Below are positions 54,439 through 63,879 of a DNA stretch of 64,000 nt, piece after piece. Source of the DNA: Caballeronia jiangsuensis (GTDB taxonomy: Bacteria > Pseudomonadota > Gammaproteobacteria > Burkholderiales > Burkholderiaceae); assembly GCA_000648925.1 (NCBI GenBank), contig JFHF01000002.1, positions 62,001-126,000 of the forward strand, written 5' to 3'. Position 1 is the first letter of the stretch. Each line of letters opens with the position of its first letter. The notes below the pieces were generated by a model. It was not told the origin of the DNA, made no database searches, and saw only the letters and a program-made list of their open reading frames with translations. The translations under genes were made by a program, and so were the position numbers.

Positions 54439-54738
54439 GCGGGATCTCCTCGCAATGCTTAGGTTGAAGGCAGGCAGACCGCGGCATGAGCCGAGCGGAC
54501 TGCATCTTGCATTCGGGAGCATTGTCGAGGGGGCAGAGAAAGGAAACTGACGCCACTGACAAATACTCCGTCAGTGAGCAATCTCCAGTTGAACGATCGC
54601 GGCATTGCGCCGCTGCATGTTCAATCGACCGCTTCTACCCACGAGCGAATCATGCAGCGGTCGAGATTTGCTTGTCAAGCGAAAGGCGAGGGCATATGGG
54701 CATGGAAAACCCGCAACGAATGTTTTTTTATCGACGCG
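54439..54738. promoter_or_regulatory. Upstream region of the amidohydrolase-ubiDX operon
   Basis: The 300 bases between the LysR stop and the first amidohydrolase carry no convincing gene on either strand. They should hold the operon promoter, reading leftward, and contain the inverted repeat at 54554. The part from 54600 to 54738 shows no clear structure. Confidence 0.45.
54554..54576. promoter_or_regulatory. Inverted repeat, candidate operator of the amidohydrolase-ubiDX operon
   Basis: Perfect 7-bp arms CACTGAC and GTCAGTG separated by nine bases, 116 bases upstream of the first amidohydrolase start. Position fits a LysR-type recognition site for the adjacent regulator; a weak terminator of the LysR gene is the alternative. 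Confidence 0.45.
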
Positions 54739-55638
54739 TCAGTCGGATGATTCGCTGCGCCACGCGTCGGTGACTTCGCTCAGCAACGCCAGAAAGCGCT
54801 CGAGCGCGGGCAGCGAGTCGTCACGCCGGACCGTGGCGTAGAGGTCCGCATTCATCGCGGATTCGTCCAGTGCGACGAACGCGACGTTCTCGCGCGGCGT
54901 GGTCGAGAGCGACTCGGGCAGGATGCTGATACCGACGCCGGCACCCACGAGACTGAGTATCGTCTCGGGATCGGCGGATTCGTGCAGCACACGCGGCTGG
55001 AAGCCCTCCGTGATGCACGCGGCGAGAATGCCTCGAATCATCGGACTCTGTGTGTTGAGCAAGACGAACCGGTCAACGGAAAGCACTCGCAGACTGACGG
55101 AACGGCAATCGGCAAGCGGGTGGCTATCCGGCAGCGCGACGACCAGCGGTTGCGGATAGACCAGGATCGACCGGAGCTCGCGATGCTCCGTCGGACTGCA
55201 CGCAAAGCCAACGTCGATCTTGCCCCGCACCAATGCCTCTTGCTGCTGATCGGGCAAGAGCTCATGCAGCGTCCACTCGACTTCCGGATTGTGCTTCTGG
55301 AACAGATGCATGGTCCTCGGCAACGGACCGTACATCACCGAGTTGATGATCCCGATGCGGATATAGCCTTCGAGTCCATCGGCCACTCTGCGCAAGAGCT
55401 TTTCGACCGAGTCGCAGTCGCCGACGATGCTGCGCGCACGCACGAGGAGCGCCTCTCCCGCGCGCGTCAAGCGCGCCCCATGGCGTCCGCGCACGAAAAG
55501 CGTGACCCGAAGCGAGTCTTCCAGCGACTTGATCTGCTGGCTCAGCGGCGGTTGCGAGATGTGCAGACGCTCGGCCGCGCGACTGAAGTTGCCTTCCTCA
55601 GCGACTGAAATGAAATAGCGGAGCTGCCGGATATCCAT
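54739..55638 (-). CDS. LysR-family regulator, CatM/BenM-like
   Basis: A 299-residue LysR protein ([41 protein letters not shown]). It lies between, and on the same strand as, the amidohydrolase-ubiDX-cobW operon, and is divergent by 158 bases from the IorA/IorB/permease operon. It could coordinate both halves of the module. The effector domain ends in a typical Ser/Asp-rich tail. Confidence 0.92.
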   Translation of the reverse strand: MDIRQLRYFISVAEEGNFSRAAERLHISQPPLSQQIKSLEDSLRVTLFVRGRHGARLTRAGEALLVRARSIVGDCDSVEKLLRRVADGLEGYIRIGIINSVMYGPLPRTMHLFQKHNPEVEWTLHELLPDQQQEALVRGKIDVGFACSPTEHRELRSILVYPQPLVVALPDSHPLADCRSVSLRVLSVDRFVLLNTQSPMIRGILAACITEGFQPRVLHESADPETILSLVGAGVGISILPESLSTTPRENVAFVALDESAMNADLYATVRRDDSLPALERFLALLSEVTDAWRSESSD

Positions 55639-55796
55639 ATGTTTCTCGTATCGAATGGATTCCGAAATCGTATTTCACATATCGATTTTGTGCACATAGG
55701 CTTTACCCACACGGCTCAAAGACGTCGATGCAGTTGCCGTGCGTTGCGATTCCTTTACGAGAATGTTGCCGCACCGACGGTAACGCAGGAGACGAC

Positions 55797-56270
55797 ATGA
55801 CCATGCTCGAGGTGAATGGCGAGCGCCGCACCGTTGCCATGCCGGGCGACACGCCGCTGTTATGGGTGCTGCGCGATGAACTGAATCTCACCGGCACCAA
55901 ATACGGCTGCGGAATGGGCCTGTGCGGCGCCTGCACGGTCCACCTGAACGGGAAGGCGGTGCGGGCCTGTCAGACACCGTTGGCGTCCGTCGCCGCGCAG
56001 CGCGTCACCACGATCGAAGGCCTGGGCGCGCCGCAGACCCTGCATGCACTACAGCAGGCGTGGCAGGAAGAAGACGTTCCACAGTGCGGCTACTGTCAGT
56101 CCGGCCAGATCATGTCGGCTGCCGCGTTGCTCCGGTATACGCGCGATCCCAACGATCAGGAGATCGACGCGGCGATGGCGGGCAACCTGTGCCGCTGCGG
56201 GACGTACGTCCGGATTCGCCGCGCGATCCATCGCGCTGCCGCCGCCCTTCGCAAGGAGTCGGCGGCATGA
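55797..56270 (+). CDS. 2Fe-2S subunit, isoquinoline 1-oxidoreductase type (second copy)
   Basis: A 157-residue paralogue of the protein at 45197. Cluster cysteines are C38, C43, C46 and C58, then C97, C100, C132 and C134. CAGGAG lies eight bases before ATG 55797; earlier in-frame starts would lengthen it without a ribosome-binding site. It overlaps the large-subunit gene by four bases. Confidence 0.92.
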   Translation: MTMLEVNGERRTVAMPGDTPLLWVLRDELNLTGTKYGCGMGLCGACTVHLNGKAVRACQTPLASVAAQRVTTIEGLGAPQTLHALQQAWQEEDVPQCGYCQSGQIMSAAALLRYTRDPNDQEIDAAMAGNLCRCGTYVRIRRAIHRAAAALRKESAA

Positions 56271-58543
56271 AGCGCGATCAACCGAATCTGCATGCACCCG
56301 ACGTTTCCGTGGGCCGCCGACGCTTTCTCCAGACCGGCGCTGCATTCGCGGGCGGCCTGCTGCTCGAGATCCACGCGACGGGGATCGGCATCCGCAGCGC
56401 GCGGGCAGCATCGATCACGGACAGCACAGCCGGGAACTTCGCGCCGAACGCGTGGGTTCGAATCACGCCGGACAATCAGGTGCTGCTCGTCGTCCACAAG
56501 TTCGATAGCGGCACCGGCGTCAAGAACGCGCTCGGCCTGATGCTCGCGGAAGAACTCGACGCGGACTGGGATCGGGTGCGAGTGATTCAACCGGACGATC
56601 CGCTGGCGAAGGCTTATCTTCATCCGCTCTGGGGAATGCACGCGACCGGCGGCAGCACGAGCGTGTCGCTGGAATGGGATACCTTGCGGCGCGCCGGTGC
56701 GACTGCCCGGGCCATGCTCGTCGCTGAAGCCGCCCGGCGTTGGTCGGTCGACCAGGATGCTTGCAACGCCGCGGCTAGCGTGGTGTTCCATCCCGCAAGC
56801 GGACGCAAGGCATCCTATGGCGAACTCGCGGCGGGCGCGGCAGCCGGACCGGTTCCGGCACAGGTGACGCTCAAGCGTCCCGATCAGTTCGTCCTGGTCG
56901 GAAAGGAGCGGCGCAGCTATCGGGTTGCCGACAAGGTAACAGGGCGCGCTCAGTACGCAATCGACGTCAAGCTGCCGGGTATGCTGACCGCAATCGTGAT
57001 CCATCCGCCTGTCGTCAACGCGAGCGTGAAGTCATTCAACGCGGACGCGGTCAAGGCATTGCCTGGCGTACGCGATGTCTTTGCCATCGAGATTCCGGAT
57101 GCTATCGCGCACTTTCGCGAGAACATGCCCGCGATGCCTGTTGCGAACGGCGCGGCGCAGCCCGGTGTGACCATCGTTGCCGATCATTTCTGGGCAGCGC
57201 AGCGCGCAAGGAAGATATTGAAAGTCGAGTGGGGCGAGAGCGGCCTCGCGAGCTTCAACTCCGAGACCACCATCGAGGAGATGAAGAAACGCGTCGACGA
57301 TCCAGGCATGAAGTCGAAGACGAAAGGCGCCGCCGAAACGACGTTCAGGGACGCGCCGCGCGTCGTGGAGGCGGTCTACAGCATGCCGTACAAGGCGCAT
57401 GCTCAGATGGAGCCGTTGAGCGTGGTGGCGTGGGTCAAGCCGGATGCAGTCGAATACTGGGGGGGCATTCAGGTACCTTCGCGGTGCGCGCAAGCGGCGG
57501 AATCGATTGCCGGCGTGCCGCGTGACAAGGTCCGCATTCACTTGACCGAGGCTGGAGGCAGTTTCGGAGCGCGCGAGGGACTGCATCAGATTCTGGAAGC
57601 CACCTTTATCTCGAAGCGCATGGGTCGCCCGATCAAGCTGCTCTACAGTCGCGAGGACGATGTGCGCGGCCTGTACTATCACGCCGCCAGCGTGCACAAG
57701 GCGCGCGCCGCACTCGACGCTTCCGGCAATCTGCTGGGCTTCAGTCTGCGTGCGGTGGTGCCGTCGATCAAGGAACCCGATGACCCGGGCTTTCTGGCAA
57801 AGGTTCCGGTAGATCCCAGTTGCACCGAAGGCATGCGCGACGACTTTTACTACGACATCGCCTCTCTCGACCTCGCATGGGTGCGACACGAACCCGGTTT
57901 CCCGATCTGGTGGTGGCGCGCAGTGAGCTACGTACCCAATATCTTCGCGATCGAGAGTCTTATCGACGAAGCTGCGTATGCGGCCGGACAGGACCCGGTG
58001 GACTATCGTCGCAGAGCGCTTTCCAGTCGGCCCAATTTGCAAGCTGTGCTCGATCGGGCGGCTGTCCTCGCCGGTTGGAAAGCGAATAACTTCCGCGATA
58101 TCGGCACGGGTCGCGGGCAGGGCGTCGCCGTCTACGAAGGATATAAAAGTTATATCGCGATCGTTGCCGACGTAGAAGTGAAGGAGGACACGGTCAAGGT
58201 CAATAAGATCACTTGCGTGGTGGACTGCGGCCTCGCAGTCGATCCGAGTTCGGTGCATCAGCAACTGGCGGGCGGAATTTTCTGGGGAGTGTCGACCGCA
58301 CTGACGAATGCGATCCATATCGAAAACGGCCAGGTGCGCGAGAGCAACTTTCACGACTACCCCGTGTTGCGCATACACGAAGCACCCGAGTTGGCGATTG
58401 AGATATTGCCACCGTCCGGACGCCCGCCGGGAGGTGTCGGAGAACTGTCGAATCCCCCCGTCGTACCAGCCATAGGCAATGCGATTTTCGCTGCAACTGG
58501 CAAACGACTGCGCGCAACGCCGTTCGTTATGGCCCAAACCTGA
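56267..58543 (+). CDS. Molybdopterin large subunit, isoquinoline 1-oxidoreductase type (second copy)
   Basis: A 758-residue IorB-type subunit with an evident Tat signal ([19 protein letters not shown], cleavage near ARA, residue 47). Shared with the first copy are [32 protein letters not shown] and the catalytic E726 in GGVGELSNP. It would hydroxylate the imported ring, most likely next to the ring nitrogen, with electrons leaving through 2Fe-2S clusters to a periplasmic or membrane acceptor. No maturation protein is encoded nearby. Confidence 0.9.
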   Translation: MKRDQPNLHAPDVSVGRRRFLQTGAAFAGGLLLEIHATGIGIRSARAASITDSTAGNFAPNAWVRITPDNQVLLVVHKFDSGTGVKNALGLMLAEELDADWDRVRVIQPDDPLAKAYLHPLWGMHATGGSTSVSLEWDTLRRAGATARAMLVAEAARRWSVDQDACNAAASVVFHPASGRKASYGELAAGAAAGPVPAQVTLKRPDQFVLVGKERRSYRVADKVTGRAQYAIDVKLPGMLTAIVIHPPVVNASVKSFNADAVKALPGVRDVFAIEIPDAIAHFRENMPAMPVANGAAQPGVTIVADHFWAAQRARKILKVEWGESGLASFNSETTIEEMKKRVDDPGMKSKTKGAAETTFRDAPRVVEAVYSMPYKAHAQMEPLSVVAWVKPDAVEYWGGIQVPSRCAQAAESIAGVPRDKVRIHLTEAGGSFGAREGLHQILEATFISKRMGRPIKLLYSREDDVRGLYYHAASVHKARAALDASGNLLGFSLRAVVPSIKEPDDPGFLAKVPVDPSCTEGMRDDFYYDIASLDLAWVRHEPGFPIWWWRAVSYVPNIFAIESLIDEAAYAAGQDPVDYRRRALSSRPNLQAVLDRAAVLAGWKANNFRDIGTGRGQGVAVYEGYKSYIAIVADVEVKEDTVKVNKITCVVDCGLAVDPSSVHQQLAGGIFWGVSTALTNAIHIENGQVRESNFHDYPVLRIHEAPELAIEILPPSGRPPGGVGELSNPPVVPAIGNAIFAATGKRLRATPFVMAQT

Positions 58544-58597
58544 TCTTGACCATACTCACAACGCTGGGGCGATGCCCAGTTATGCAGGAGACAATGT

Positions 58598-59974
58598 ATG
58601 CATGCACGATCTGAATTGCGACGCCCCGAACCGGCCCCTGTCGATCAAGTGCCGAAGCCGGGGTTGCTCTTCATGCTTGGCTTCCAGCATGTACTGGTGA
58701 TGTACGTTGGGGCGATCGCAGTCCCGATGATCATCGCCAGCGCGCTCAAGCTTCCCAAAGAAGCGATCGCTGTACTCATCAACGCCGATCTGTTCACCTG
58801 CGGCATCGCGACGATTTTGCAGTCGGGCGGATTCTGGCGCTTCGGCGTGCGGATGCCTGTCATGCAGGGCGTCGCGTTCAGCGCGCTCCCGCCCATTCTG
58901 GTGATCGCCACGAGTCCGGGCCTCGGCCTGACAGCGGTGATCGGCGCAGTGATAGCCGGTGGTCTGCTGACCATGTTGATCTCGCCGGTGTTCGGCAAGC
59001 TCGTGAGATATTTCCCGCCGATCGTGGGCGGCTCGATCGTCATGGTGGTGGGGCTTTCGCTGTTTCCCGTGGGCGTGAGTTGGGTCGGCGGTGGCAGAGG
59101 CGCGGCGGATTTCGGTGCGCCGCATAACCTTGCGCTGGCGGCGTTCGTGTTCACCATGATCCTCGTGATCAACCGCTGGCTGAAAGGGTTCTGGTCGAAT
59201 ATATCGGTCTTGCTCGCGCTGGCGGCAGGCATGCTGGTCGCGATCCCCTTCGGGATGGTCAATTTCCACGGTGTGGAGCAAGCGCCGATGGTCGACATGG
59301 TCAAGCCTTTTTATTTTGGCTGGCCTGTCTTCGACCCGCTCGCGATAGCGACCATCGTGATCGTGATGGTCATCATCATGATCGAATCGATGGGTCTTTT
59401 TCTGGCGACGGGCGACGTCACCGGCAAGCACCTGACGGCCGCGAACATGACGGATGGTCTGCGAGCCAACGGGCTTGCAAGCGTGATCGGCGGCGTATTC
59501 AACGGCTTTCCCTACACCATCTACAGCCAGAACATCGGGCTCGTAGTCGTGACGGGCGTGAAAAGCCGCTGGGTCGCGGTGGCCGCAGGGGTGATCCTCT
59601 GTGTCCTTGGACTGTTGCCGAAGCTCGCGACGATCGTGGCATCGGTGCCGTTGCCGGCGCTGGGCGGTGCGGGGCTATTCATGTTCGGCGTCGTCACGGC
59701 GGCGGGTGTCCGGACTCTGGCCAGGGTAGATTTCGAAAGCAGCCGGCGCAACGTGTATATCGTCGCCGCAACGCTGGCCATTTCGCTGTTACCGACCTTT
59801 TCTCCAACCCTGTTCAAGCAACTTCCGGCCTGGATTCAACCGCTCCTGCATAGCAGCATACTGTTGGCCTGTCTTACCTCGGTCGGCTTGAACCTGTTGT
59901 TCAACGGCATTCCTCGCGCCGATCCGCATTCGCAGATCGAAGAGGATGGGTCCGTATGTCTCGTCGAGCAATAG
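58598..59974 (+). CDS. NCS2-family nucleobase (uracil/xanthine type) permease, second copy
   Basis: A 458-residue NCS2 transporter similar along its length to that at 41640: GFQHVLVMYVGAIAVPM, GGFWRFGVRMPVMQGVAFSALPP and MIIMIESMGLFLATGDVTGK with the TM8 glutamate. AGGAG is seven bases before ATG 58598; ATG 58594 is out of frame. Ends the IorA-IorB-permease operon and supplies the substrate. Confidence 0.9.
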   Translation: MHARSELRRPEPAPVDQVPKPGLLFMLGFQHVLVMYVGAIAVPMIIASALKLPKEAIAVLINADLFTCGIATILQSGGFWRFGVRMPVMQGVAFSALPPILVIATSPGLGLTAVIGAVIAGGLLTMLISPVFGKLVRYFPPIVGGSIVMVVGLSLFPVGVSWVGGGRGAADFGAPHNLALAAFVFTMILVINRWLKGFWSNISVLLALAAGMLVAIPFGMVNFHGVEQAPMVDMVKPFYFGWPVFDPLAIATIVIVMVIIMIESMGLFLATGDVTGKHLTAANMTDGLRANGLASVIGGVFNGFPYTIYSQNIGLVVVTGVKSRWVAVAAGVILCVLGLLPKLATIVASVPLPALGGAGLFMFGVVTAAGVRTLARVDFESSRRNVYIVAATLAISLLPTFSPTLFKQLPAWIQPLLHSSILLACLTSVGLNLLFNGIPRADPHSQIEEDGSVCLVEQ

Positions 59975-60162
59975 GGCGGTTGGTCTGCGGGTGCGGCTTT
60001 GGATGGAGTGCCAGCAAGCATATCGAGGAAAACGCACGGCGATCTTGAAGGGATATAAAAATTCGTATGCCGAATTATATGAATTCTCGATAGTTCATTT
60101 TTGCTTCGACAACTGCCATTCGCCGCTCATCAACGTGCTTTACTTGCAAGACGAACGATCCG

Positions 60163-60183
60163 CCCGGACCGTAGGGGTCCGGG
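60163..60183 (+). promoter_or_regulatory. GC-rich hairpin upstream of the helicase gene
   Basis: An 8-bp perfect stem, CCCGGACC and GGTCCGGG, with loop GTAGG, 74 bases before the helicase start. Its stem is strong, but it sits in the predicted leader rather than at the end of a gene, so a terminator for the permease is possible but distant (about 190 bases). Confidence 0.4.
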
Positions 60184-60219
60184 TTGTCGAATCGATCCGC
60201 GCCATGCAATCACCCCGGT

Positions 60220-60242
60220 AACCGCTAAAATTGCGGTTTTAG
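60220..60242 (+). promoter_or_regulatory. Interlocking alternative hairpins before the helicase start
   Basis: Two mutually exclusive stems: AACCGC with GCGGTT (60220-60238) and CTAAAA with TTTTAG (60225-60242). They end 14 bases before ATG 60257, which has no clear Shine-Dalgarno. The structure could let the leader RNA switch with temperature or helicase level. Confidence 0.35.
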
Positions 60243-60256
60243 TCCGGAATACGCGC

Positions 60257-61702
60257 ATGTCTTTTTCTTCGCTCGGCCTGATCGATCCGCTACTGCGCAA
60301 TTTGCAGGACCTCAATTACCAGACGCCTACGCCGGTGCAGGCCAAGGCGATTCCCGCTGTACTCAGCGGCAAGGACATCATGGCTGCGGCACAGACTGGT
60401 ACTGGCAAAACGGCCGGTTTCGCGCTGCCGCTGTTGCAACGGCTGACGCAGTCCGGCCCGGCGGTGTCCAGCAATCGCGCGCGCGTTCTGGTGCTGGTGC
60501 CCACGCGTGAGCTGGCTGAACAAGTGCTGCAAAGCTTTATCGAGTACGGCAAAGGCCTCGACTTACGCTGCCTGGCCGCCTACGGCGGTGTGAGTATCAA
60601 TCCGCAGATGATGAAGTTGCGCAAAGGCGTGGATGTGCTCGTCGCTACGCCGGGCCGTTTGCTGGATCTCAATCGCCAGAATGCGGTGCAGTTCGATCAA
60701 GTAGAAACGCTCGTGCTGGATGAAGCCGACCGCATGCTGGATCTGGGCTTTGCGCGCGAGCTCAACGCTGTCTTTGCCGCTTTGCCCGCTCGACGGCAGA
60801 CACTGTTGTTTTCCGCCACGTTTACCGATGACATCCGCGCCATGGCGACAAGTATTCTGCGCGGCCCGGTCAATATCAGCGTCAGCCCGCCCAATGCCAC
60901 GGCCAGCAAGATCAAGCAATGGGTGGTGCCCGTGGATAAGAGGAACAAGCCTGACCTCCTCATGCATCTTCTGGCTGAGAACGAATGGAAGCACGCGTTG
61001 GTGTTCGTCAAAACCCGCAACGGCGTGGATTATCTGGCGGCCATGCTGGATGAAGCGGGCTATGCAGTCGACACCATCCACGGCGACAAACCGCAACCCG
61101 CACGCTTGCGTGCGCTGGAGCGTTTCAAGACACGCGAAGTGGATATGCTGGTAGCCACCGATGTGGCTGCGCGTGGGCTGGATATCGACGACCTGCCGCT
61201 CGTGATCAACGTCGATCTGCCGATCGTGGCGCAGGACTATGTGCACCGTATTGGCCGAACTGGCCGCGCGGGCGCCAGCGGCGTGGCGGTGTCCCTCGTG
61301 TGTGCCGATGAAGCGCCGCAACTCGCCGCGATCGAAGCGCTGATCCGCCAAACGCTGCCCCGTGAAGAGGAGCCGGGTTTCGAAGCCGAACATCGCGTGC
61401 CGCAAACCAGCGCGACAGGCCAGCTCATCAAGAAACCCAAAAAGCCCAAGAAGCCCAAAGTGCCGCAAGCTGCGCCGGGCTCAATGAAGGTGCTCGGCAA
61501 AGAACTTCACCCGCAAAGTGCCGAAAGCCGGCGCAAGCCTGCGGCGCAGGGCACTGTGGCCGCAGGTAAAGGCGCGAGCATGCCCGGCAGTAATCCATTC
61601 AGTGTGCAAAAGCCACGCAGCAAACCCGCAGGCAAGCCGGCTGCGGGTTCCCATAAGCCGGCTGGGAAACCCGCTGATGGCCGCGGCAAACGGCGACCCT
61701 GA
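60257..61702 (+). CDS. DEAD-box ATP-dependent RNA helicase, RhlE-like
   Basis: A 481-residue helicase. The Q-motif region is at the N-terminus (FSSLGLIDPLL...YQTPTPVQAKAIP). Motif I AQTGTGKT, Ia PTREL, Ib TPGR, II DEAD, III SAT and VI HRIGRTGRAG are all present. A lysine/proline-rich tail of about 110 residues (KKPKKPKKPK, KPAGKPAAGSHKPAGKPA) should bind RNA. ATG 60257 is set by the family start MSFSSLGL. It unwinds RNA in ribosome assembly or decay and is unrelated to the catabolic modules. Confidence 0.93.
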   Translation: MSFSSLGLIDPLLRNLQDLNYQTPTPVQAKAIPAVLSGKDIMAAAQTGTGKTAGFALPLLQRLTQSGPAVSSNRARVLVLVPTRELAEQVLQSFIEYGKGLDLRCLAAYGGVSINPQMMKLRKGVDVLVATPGRLLDLNRQNAVQFDQVETLVLDEADRMLDLGFARELNAVFAALPARRQTLLFSATFTDDIRAMATSILRGPVNISVSPPNATASKIKQWVVPVDKRNKPDLLMHLLAENEWKHALVFVKTRNGVDYLAAMLDEAGYAVDTIHGDKPQPARLRALERFKTREVDMLVATDVAARGLDIDDLPLVINVDLPIVAQDYVHRIGRTGRAGASGVAVSLVCADEAPQLAAIEALIRQTLPREEEPGFEAEHRVPQTSATGQLIKKPKKPKKPKVPQAAPGSMKVLGKELHPQSAESRRKPAAQGTVAAGKGASMPGSNPFSVQKPRSKPAGKPAAGSHKPAGKPADGRGKRRP

Positions 61703-61844
61703 TCCGTAGTCCAGGTCAAGGCTCACAATCCTCCTGTCGTAAAAATGTCAAAGCCATGAAGCCGTATTTTTGAAACGTATTTTTTGAGCGCCATCATAGG
61801 GCAAGGAGTTTTGAATCAGGCTTGAAGTCAAATGGAGGCATGGC

Positions 61845-62174
61845 ATGGGCAGCGCGCTGGTTTGGGCAGCAATCCCTCACAACAGTGACGGGGTCGTGTT
61901 CCAGGTTCGCGTGATTCGCGGACTTCAACGTTTTCATATCTCACGCCGGGCGCTTGAAGAGACTTTCGACTTGGCACCTCATGCATCGGATGCAAGGCAA
62001 CTCGAACTCTTTTATCAGCACAAGACGCTCATCCTGAGGCAGGCCATGCGAAAACGTCCGATTGCGGGCGCTGACACCGCAGCACTTCAGACCGCTGATT
62101 TCACCACCGTCGTGGAAGCAGGACGGGAGGCGACGGCTCACATGTTGGAGACGCTAGCGTCGTCCGGCACCTGA
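61845..62174 (+). CDS. Small DUF1488-like protein
   Basis: A 109-residue protein with GGAGG six bases before ATG 61845. VVFQVRVIRGLQRFHISRRALEETF and the later RPIAGADTAALQTADF follow the pattern of DUF1488 proteins common in Burkholderiales (function unknown). The assignment rests on pattern memory only. It lies alone between the helicase and porin genes. Confidence 0.55.
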   Translation: MGSALVWAAIPHNSDGVVFQVRVIRGLQRFHISRRALEETFDLAPHASDARQLELFYQHKTLILRQAMRKRPIAGADTAALQTADFTTVVEAGREATAHMLETLASSGT

Positions 62175-62223
62175 CGAGATGACATGCCCGTCCAGGCGCA
62201 GGATGGCGAGCGAAGAGGCGATG

Positions 62224-62250
62224 AAGACAAGGCGATCAAGACAAGGCGAT
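62224..62250. repeat. Short tandem duplication
   Basis: The 13-mer AAGACAAGGCGAT occurs twice with a 14-base period (62224-62236 and 62238-62250), in the gap between the DUF1488-like gene and the porin gene. It is probably replication slippage and is too small to be an array. Confidence 0.7.
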
Positions 62251-62289
62251 GATGATTGAAGCAGGCACTGCTCGATCGTTCCTGGAGCA

Positions 62290-63471
62290 TCAGAAGCGAT
62301 GCCTCAGGCCGACGGTCGCCTCAATCTGATTGCTCGTGGATGACGGCTCGGTGACGCCGTTAATCCATGCCACGCCCAGTGGCGAATTGCCGCTTGGACT
62401 CACTCGTTGCCACACACCCTGAACATAAACATCGGTGCGCCGCGAGAAGCGGTAGTCGGCCATCGCACTTACCTGATTCCAATGGGGAACTCCGCCGGCG
62501 CCTCCATTGCCGCCAGCGCGCGTGTAAGTATAGGCACCCGATAATTCGACCGCCGGCGTGAGCGCGTAGCGAAGGTTGCCCTCGAAGTTCTGGAAGGTTC
62601 CGCTTAGCGAATTCTGGAAGAATTGCGCGAACTTGCTGTGCGAGTAAACGAAGCCCGCCACAGCCGGGCCGAAGGTGTAGTTCACGCCGGCGCCAAAGGT
62701 CTTCTGACTGCTGGCCAGCACGCCTAAAGGCACAGCGGTCGGCGTGAGCGCGCTTTGCAGGGACGAGCCGGTCGTATCGGTGACTGCACCATTCGTGTTC
62801 AACTGTGCCGGCGTGCGCGCGGCACTGTTGAGCTGGAGGTAACCGGCCCCGAAGCTCCACGCTCCCGATACATAAGACATTCCGAAGCTATAGGCACGAT
62901 TGTTCGTGAAGCCACCTGCCTGATTGGAAAAGCCGTAAAGCGCGCCGAATCTGAAGCCGGCGAAATACGGGCTCAGGTACTTCACGGAGTTGTTTATCTG
63001 AAACGAATCGTTCAGGTTGTCGTTGTCCAGCGGATGCGCGAAATGCGTGCCGCCGAACTCCGTGCCGGTCAATGAAAGCGGAGCGACGAAATCGACCATG
63101 CCGTCGGTTTGGCGGCCCAGCGTGAGCGCGCCGTATTCGCGGCTCGACAAGCCGACATAAGCCTGGCGATTGAATATGCGGTTGCTCGACGAGAACTGCC
63201 CGTTGTTCAGGTTGAAGCCGCTCTCCAGGGTGAAGATGGCACTCAACCCTGCGCCGAGGTCTTCGGTCCCGCGCAAGCCCCACCGGCTGTACTGAACCGC
63301 ACCGCTTGTCATCTCCCAGTTGCTGTGTCCGCCTCCCGTGCCGGTGATCTGGTTGTTCGTGTAGGTCAGACCCGCGTCGAGGAGCCCGTATAGCGTGACA
63401 CTGCTTTGCGCATGTGCTGCGCCGGCCAGTGTGATGATCGTCGTGGCACCGGTTATAAGCATCTTGTTCAT
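62290..63471 (-). CDS. Gram-negative trimeric porin (Burkholderiales Porin_4 type)
   Basis: A 393-residue porin. The signal MNKMLITGATTIITLAGAAHA is cleaved before QSSVTLYGLLDAGLTYTNN. SRWGLRGTEDLGAGLSAIFTLESGF and the C-terminal strand VGLRHRF with terminal Phe are hallmarks. Divergent from the hydantoinase-type gene by about 400 bases, so they may be co-regulated. Confidence 0.92.
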   Translation of the reverse strand: MNKMLITGATTIITLAGAAHAQSSVTLYGLLDAGLTYTNNQITGTGGGHSNWEMTSGAVQYSRWGLRGTEDLGAGLSAIFTLESGFNLNNGQFSSSNRIFNRQAYVGLSSREYGALTLGRQTDGMVDFVAPLSLTGTEFGGTHFAHPLDNDNLNDSFQINNSVKYLSPYFAGFRFGALYGFSNQAGGFTNNRAYSFGMSYVSGAWSFGAGYLQLNSAARTPAQLNTNGAVTDTTGSSLQSALTPTAVPLGVLASSQKTFGAGVNYTFGPAVAGFVYSHSKFAQFFQNSLSGTFQNFEGNLRYALTPAVELSGAYTYTRAGGNGGAGGVPHWNQVSAMADYRFSRRTDVYVQGVWQRVSPSGNSPLGVAWINGVTEPSSTSNQIEATVGLRHRF

Positions 63472-63879
63472 CTGCCTGCTCCAGCAAAGTCCGGGAGATA
63501 CGCTTCTCCTGGAACGCTTTCTACACAGACCTCGATGTCGGCACGCACGCAGCCGTGCGAATCATCGATACGAAAAGGCGCGATGTGCTGCATTTACTCT
63601 ATGCGACTCCAGTCGGATTCGCCAACTTCAAATAGACGCCATCGTGATTGCGAAGGCAGGCATCCAGCCTTCGGACCAACCGACGACGATTAAGTAATTC
63701 ATGTCAAAAGCGGTATCAATCGAGCCCGAAATATCAATAGACATGCGATTATTGGGCGGGCCAAATTCCTCCTGTTGCTTCCACTTTTCCACTGCGCGGC
63801 AGCACGGACGTGCGCTTTGGCTTCGATCAGTCTGAATCGAAGCGCAGGCGCTTCATCAGGGTTCAATGAGGAAATGGCC
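63472..63879. promoter_or_regulatory. Divergent intergenic region, porin / hydantoinase
   Basis: These 408 bases have no convincing gene; the short frames seen lack ribosome-binding sites and family likeness. GGAGA...TCTCC (63490-63505) is a small inverted repeat just before the porin start. The rest, including an A/T-richer stretch near 63690-63770, is presumably promoters for both genes. Confidence 0.4.

Noticed and set aside
62224-62250. Two copies of a 13-mer, considered as a CRISPR or phase-variable repeat
   Set aside because: Only two units with a one-base spacer, and no cas genes or further copies.
47980-63471. Possible genomic-island boundaries near the two porin genes
   Set aside because: No tRNA, integrase, transposase or flanking direct repeats were found; porins alone do not mark an island.
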